DNA of 64,000 nucleotides from Bacillota bacterium (GTDB lineage Bacteria; Bacillota_A; Clostridia; Tissierellales; Peptoniphilaceae). The DNA lies in assembly GCA_023443045.1 (NCBI GenBank), contig JAEZWK010000018.1, positions 25,265 through 89,264 of the forward strand. Direction: 5' to 3'. The position numbers were made by a program, and so were the translations under genes. This document shows, piece after piece, positions 63,334 to 64,000 of this stretch; positions within the stretch are counted from its first letter, which is position 1; every line of letters begins with the position of its first letter. The notes under the pieces were generated by a model. The model saw only the letters and a list, made by a program, of their open reading frames with translations. It did not search any database and was not told the DNA's origin.

Positions 63334-63362
63334 TTTACAATTTCAAAATGATATGATATAAT
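63334..63362 (+). promoter_or_regulatory. Promoter of the Glu-Asp-Tyr-Gly-Gly tRNA unit
   Basis: TTTACA at 63334-63339 and TATAAT at 63357-63362 with 17-base spacing. The transcript would begin about 75 bases before tRNA-Glu and include the tRNA-like fragment at 63399-63442. Confidence 0.7.
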
Positions 63363-63398
63363 TATATCGTTATAATGATGACAGGTAACCGTAATGCA

Positions 63399-63442
63399 TT
63401 GTCTTGCCAAGCGGTTAGGTATCGTAGATACAAACTTGACAA
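63399..63442 (+). other. Short tRNA-like fragment in the leader of the tRNA cluster
   Basis: TTGTC (63399-63403) can pair with GACAA (63438-63442). Between them lie a D-arm-like GCCAAGCGGTTAGG, nearly the same as in the adjacent tRNA-Glu (GTCAAGCGGTTAAG), and a perfect hairpin GTATC-GTA-GATAC. There is no T arm. It looks like a tRNA remnant from duplication or recombination, or a folded leader. Confidence 0.45.
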
Positions 63443-63517
63443 GGCCCTATGGTCAAGCGGTTAAGACATCGCCCTTTCACGGCGGTAACCCGGGTTCGAA
63501 TCCCGGTAGGGTCACCA
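63443..63517 (+). tRNA. tRNA-Glu(TTC)
   Basis: 75 bases with CCA. GGCCCTA acceptor, anticodon loop CTTTCAC, T arm CCGGGTTCGAATCCCGG. Confidence 0.95.
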
Positions 63518-63528
63518 TTTCCCATATT

Positions 63529-63605
63529 GGCCCGGTAGTTCAGTTGGTTAGAATGCCAGCCTGTCACGCTGGAGGTCGACGGTTCGAGTCCGTTCCGGGT
63601 CGCCA
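63529..63605 (+). tRNA. tRNA-Asp(GTC)
   Basis: 77 bases with CCA. GGCCCGG acceptor, anticodon loop CTGTCAC, T arm ACGGTTCGAGTCCGT. Confidence 0.95.
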
Positions 63606-63608
63606 TAT

Positions 63609-63694
63609 GGAGGAGTACCCAAGTTGGCCAAAGGGGGCAGACTGTAAATCTGTTAGCTTCGCTTTCACTGGTTCAAATCCAGTCTCCTCCACCA
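63609..63694 (+). tRNA. tRNA-Tyr(GTA)
   Basis: 86-base class II tRNA with CCA. GGAGGAG acceptor, anticodon loop CTGTAAA, long variable arm TTAGCTTCGCTTT. Confidence 0.95.
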
Positions 63695-63699
63695 TTTAT

Positions 63700-63774
63700 G
63701 CGGAAGTGGCTCAGTGGTAGAGCATCGCCTTGCCAAGGCGAGGGTCGCGAGTTCGAATCTCGTCTTCCGCTCCA
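63700..63774 (+). tRNA. tRNA-Gly(GCC)
   Basis: 75 bases with CCA. GCGGAAG acceptor, anticodon loop TTGCCAA. Confidence 0.95.
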
Positions 63775-63778
63775 ATCC

Positions 63779-63852
63779 GCGGGTGTAGCTCAGTGGTAGA
63801 GCCCCAGCCTTCCAAGCTGGTTGCGAGGGTTCGATCCCCTTCACCCGCTCCA
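63779..63852 (+). tRNA. tRNA-Gly(TCC)
   Basis: 74 bases with CCA. GCGGGTG acceptor, anticodon loop CTTCCAA, T arm AGGGTTCGATCCCCT. Confidence 0.95.
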
Positions 63853-63916
63853 TTAATTTCAGCCAAAACGGAGCATAGACATTATAATTAAGTTGTACTG
63901 TAAGTGCTCCATTAAT
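63847..63916. repeat. 11-base direct repeat at the 3' end of tRNA-Gly(TCC)
   Basis: GCTCCATTAAT occurs at the tRNA 3' end (63847-63857) and again at 63906-63916. GGAGCA near 63871 can also pair with TGCTCC at 63905-63910. The copy after the tRNA looks like a duplicated tRNA end. Confidence 0.5.
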
Positions 63917-63938
63917 CTATGTGGAATTTAATATGTTT

Positions 63939-64000
<62 letters not shown>

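Noticed and set aside
63394..63853. Several open frames on both strands across the tRNA cluster
   Set aside because: All are translations of tRNA genes.

Overview
The window is a low-GC, densely packed bacterial chromosome segment. Ribosome-binding sites of the GGAGG type, the large Bacillus-type SRP RNA, an L10 leader, a TPP riboswitch with ThiT, two LTA-synthase-like proteins and the dnaX-ybaB-recR order all point to Bacillota. The A-type flavoprotein FprA, the fermentation-type genes and the general style suggest a strict anaerobe, perhaps a Tissierellia/Peptoniphilaceae-like lineage. That placement is inference from gene content only.

Layout. 1-5.5 kb: end of dnaX, ybaB, recR, a PreP-like M16 peptidase and fprA, closed by a convergent tRNA-Pro. 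5.7-6.8 kb: L10 leader with rplJ-rplL. 6.85-13.9 kb: a tightly overlapping operon with a GH29 fucosidase followed by late cobalamin genes cobQ (without its amidotransferase domain), cbiB, cobD, cobT, cobU, cobS and cobC. 13.9-20 kb: AI-2E family membrane protein, two methyltransferases (one frameshifted), mtnN, a DUF438/hemerythrin/PAS protein, a glutaredoxin-like protein and riboswitch-controlled thiT. 20-21 kb: a decayed secreted-protein gene and a tiny membrane ORF. 21-34.7 kb: a complete allantoin catabolic island with a PucR regulator, NCS1 permease, AllB, an AEC carrier, AllC, AllE, AllD, a fused FdrA-YlbE protein, the DUF2877 partner YlbF and a dicarboxylate/amino-acid symporter. 34.7-37 kb: gene-poor AT-rich DNA with a decayed XRE regulator, two orphan exported or anchored proteins and possible integrase debris. 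37-41.8 kb: minus-strand genes tRNA-Ser, tadA, a YARHG protein, idi2, an LCP protein, a lipoprotein and psd. 41.8-54.3 kb: pssA, deoD, a RocB-like protein without metal ligands, a COG2509 flavoprotein, two LTA-synthase-like proteins on either side of a tRNA-Ser/SRP RNA unit, a TrxR-like protein without its CxxC, and aspA. 54.3-62.3 kb: HutD, YedF, MscS, DUF951, an Asp/Glu racemase, a split chromate transporter, DUF1538, a duplicated PII-like protein and a LysR regulator. 62.35-64 kb: a TetR gene broken by an in-frame stop, then a tRNA cluster (Met, Val, Glu, Asp, Tyr, Gly, Gly, Arg).

How the genes work together. The allantoin island encodes uptake, ring opening (AllB), deamination (AllC, AllE), oxidation to oxalurate (AllD) and a predicted oxamate carbamoyltransferase (FdrA-YlbE plus YlbF). 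The carbamoyl phosphate produced could give ATP through a carbamate kinase, which is not in this window. This would be a way to use a purine breakdown product for nitrogen and energy without oxygen. The cobalamin block covers amidation and nucleotide-loop assembly only. The most notable departures from standard families are the FdrA-YlbE fusion, the CobQ without a GATase domain, the LTA-synthase with a degenerate GDPD-like C-terminus, and the DUF1538/PII pair.
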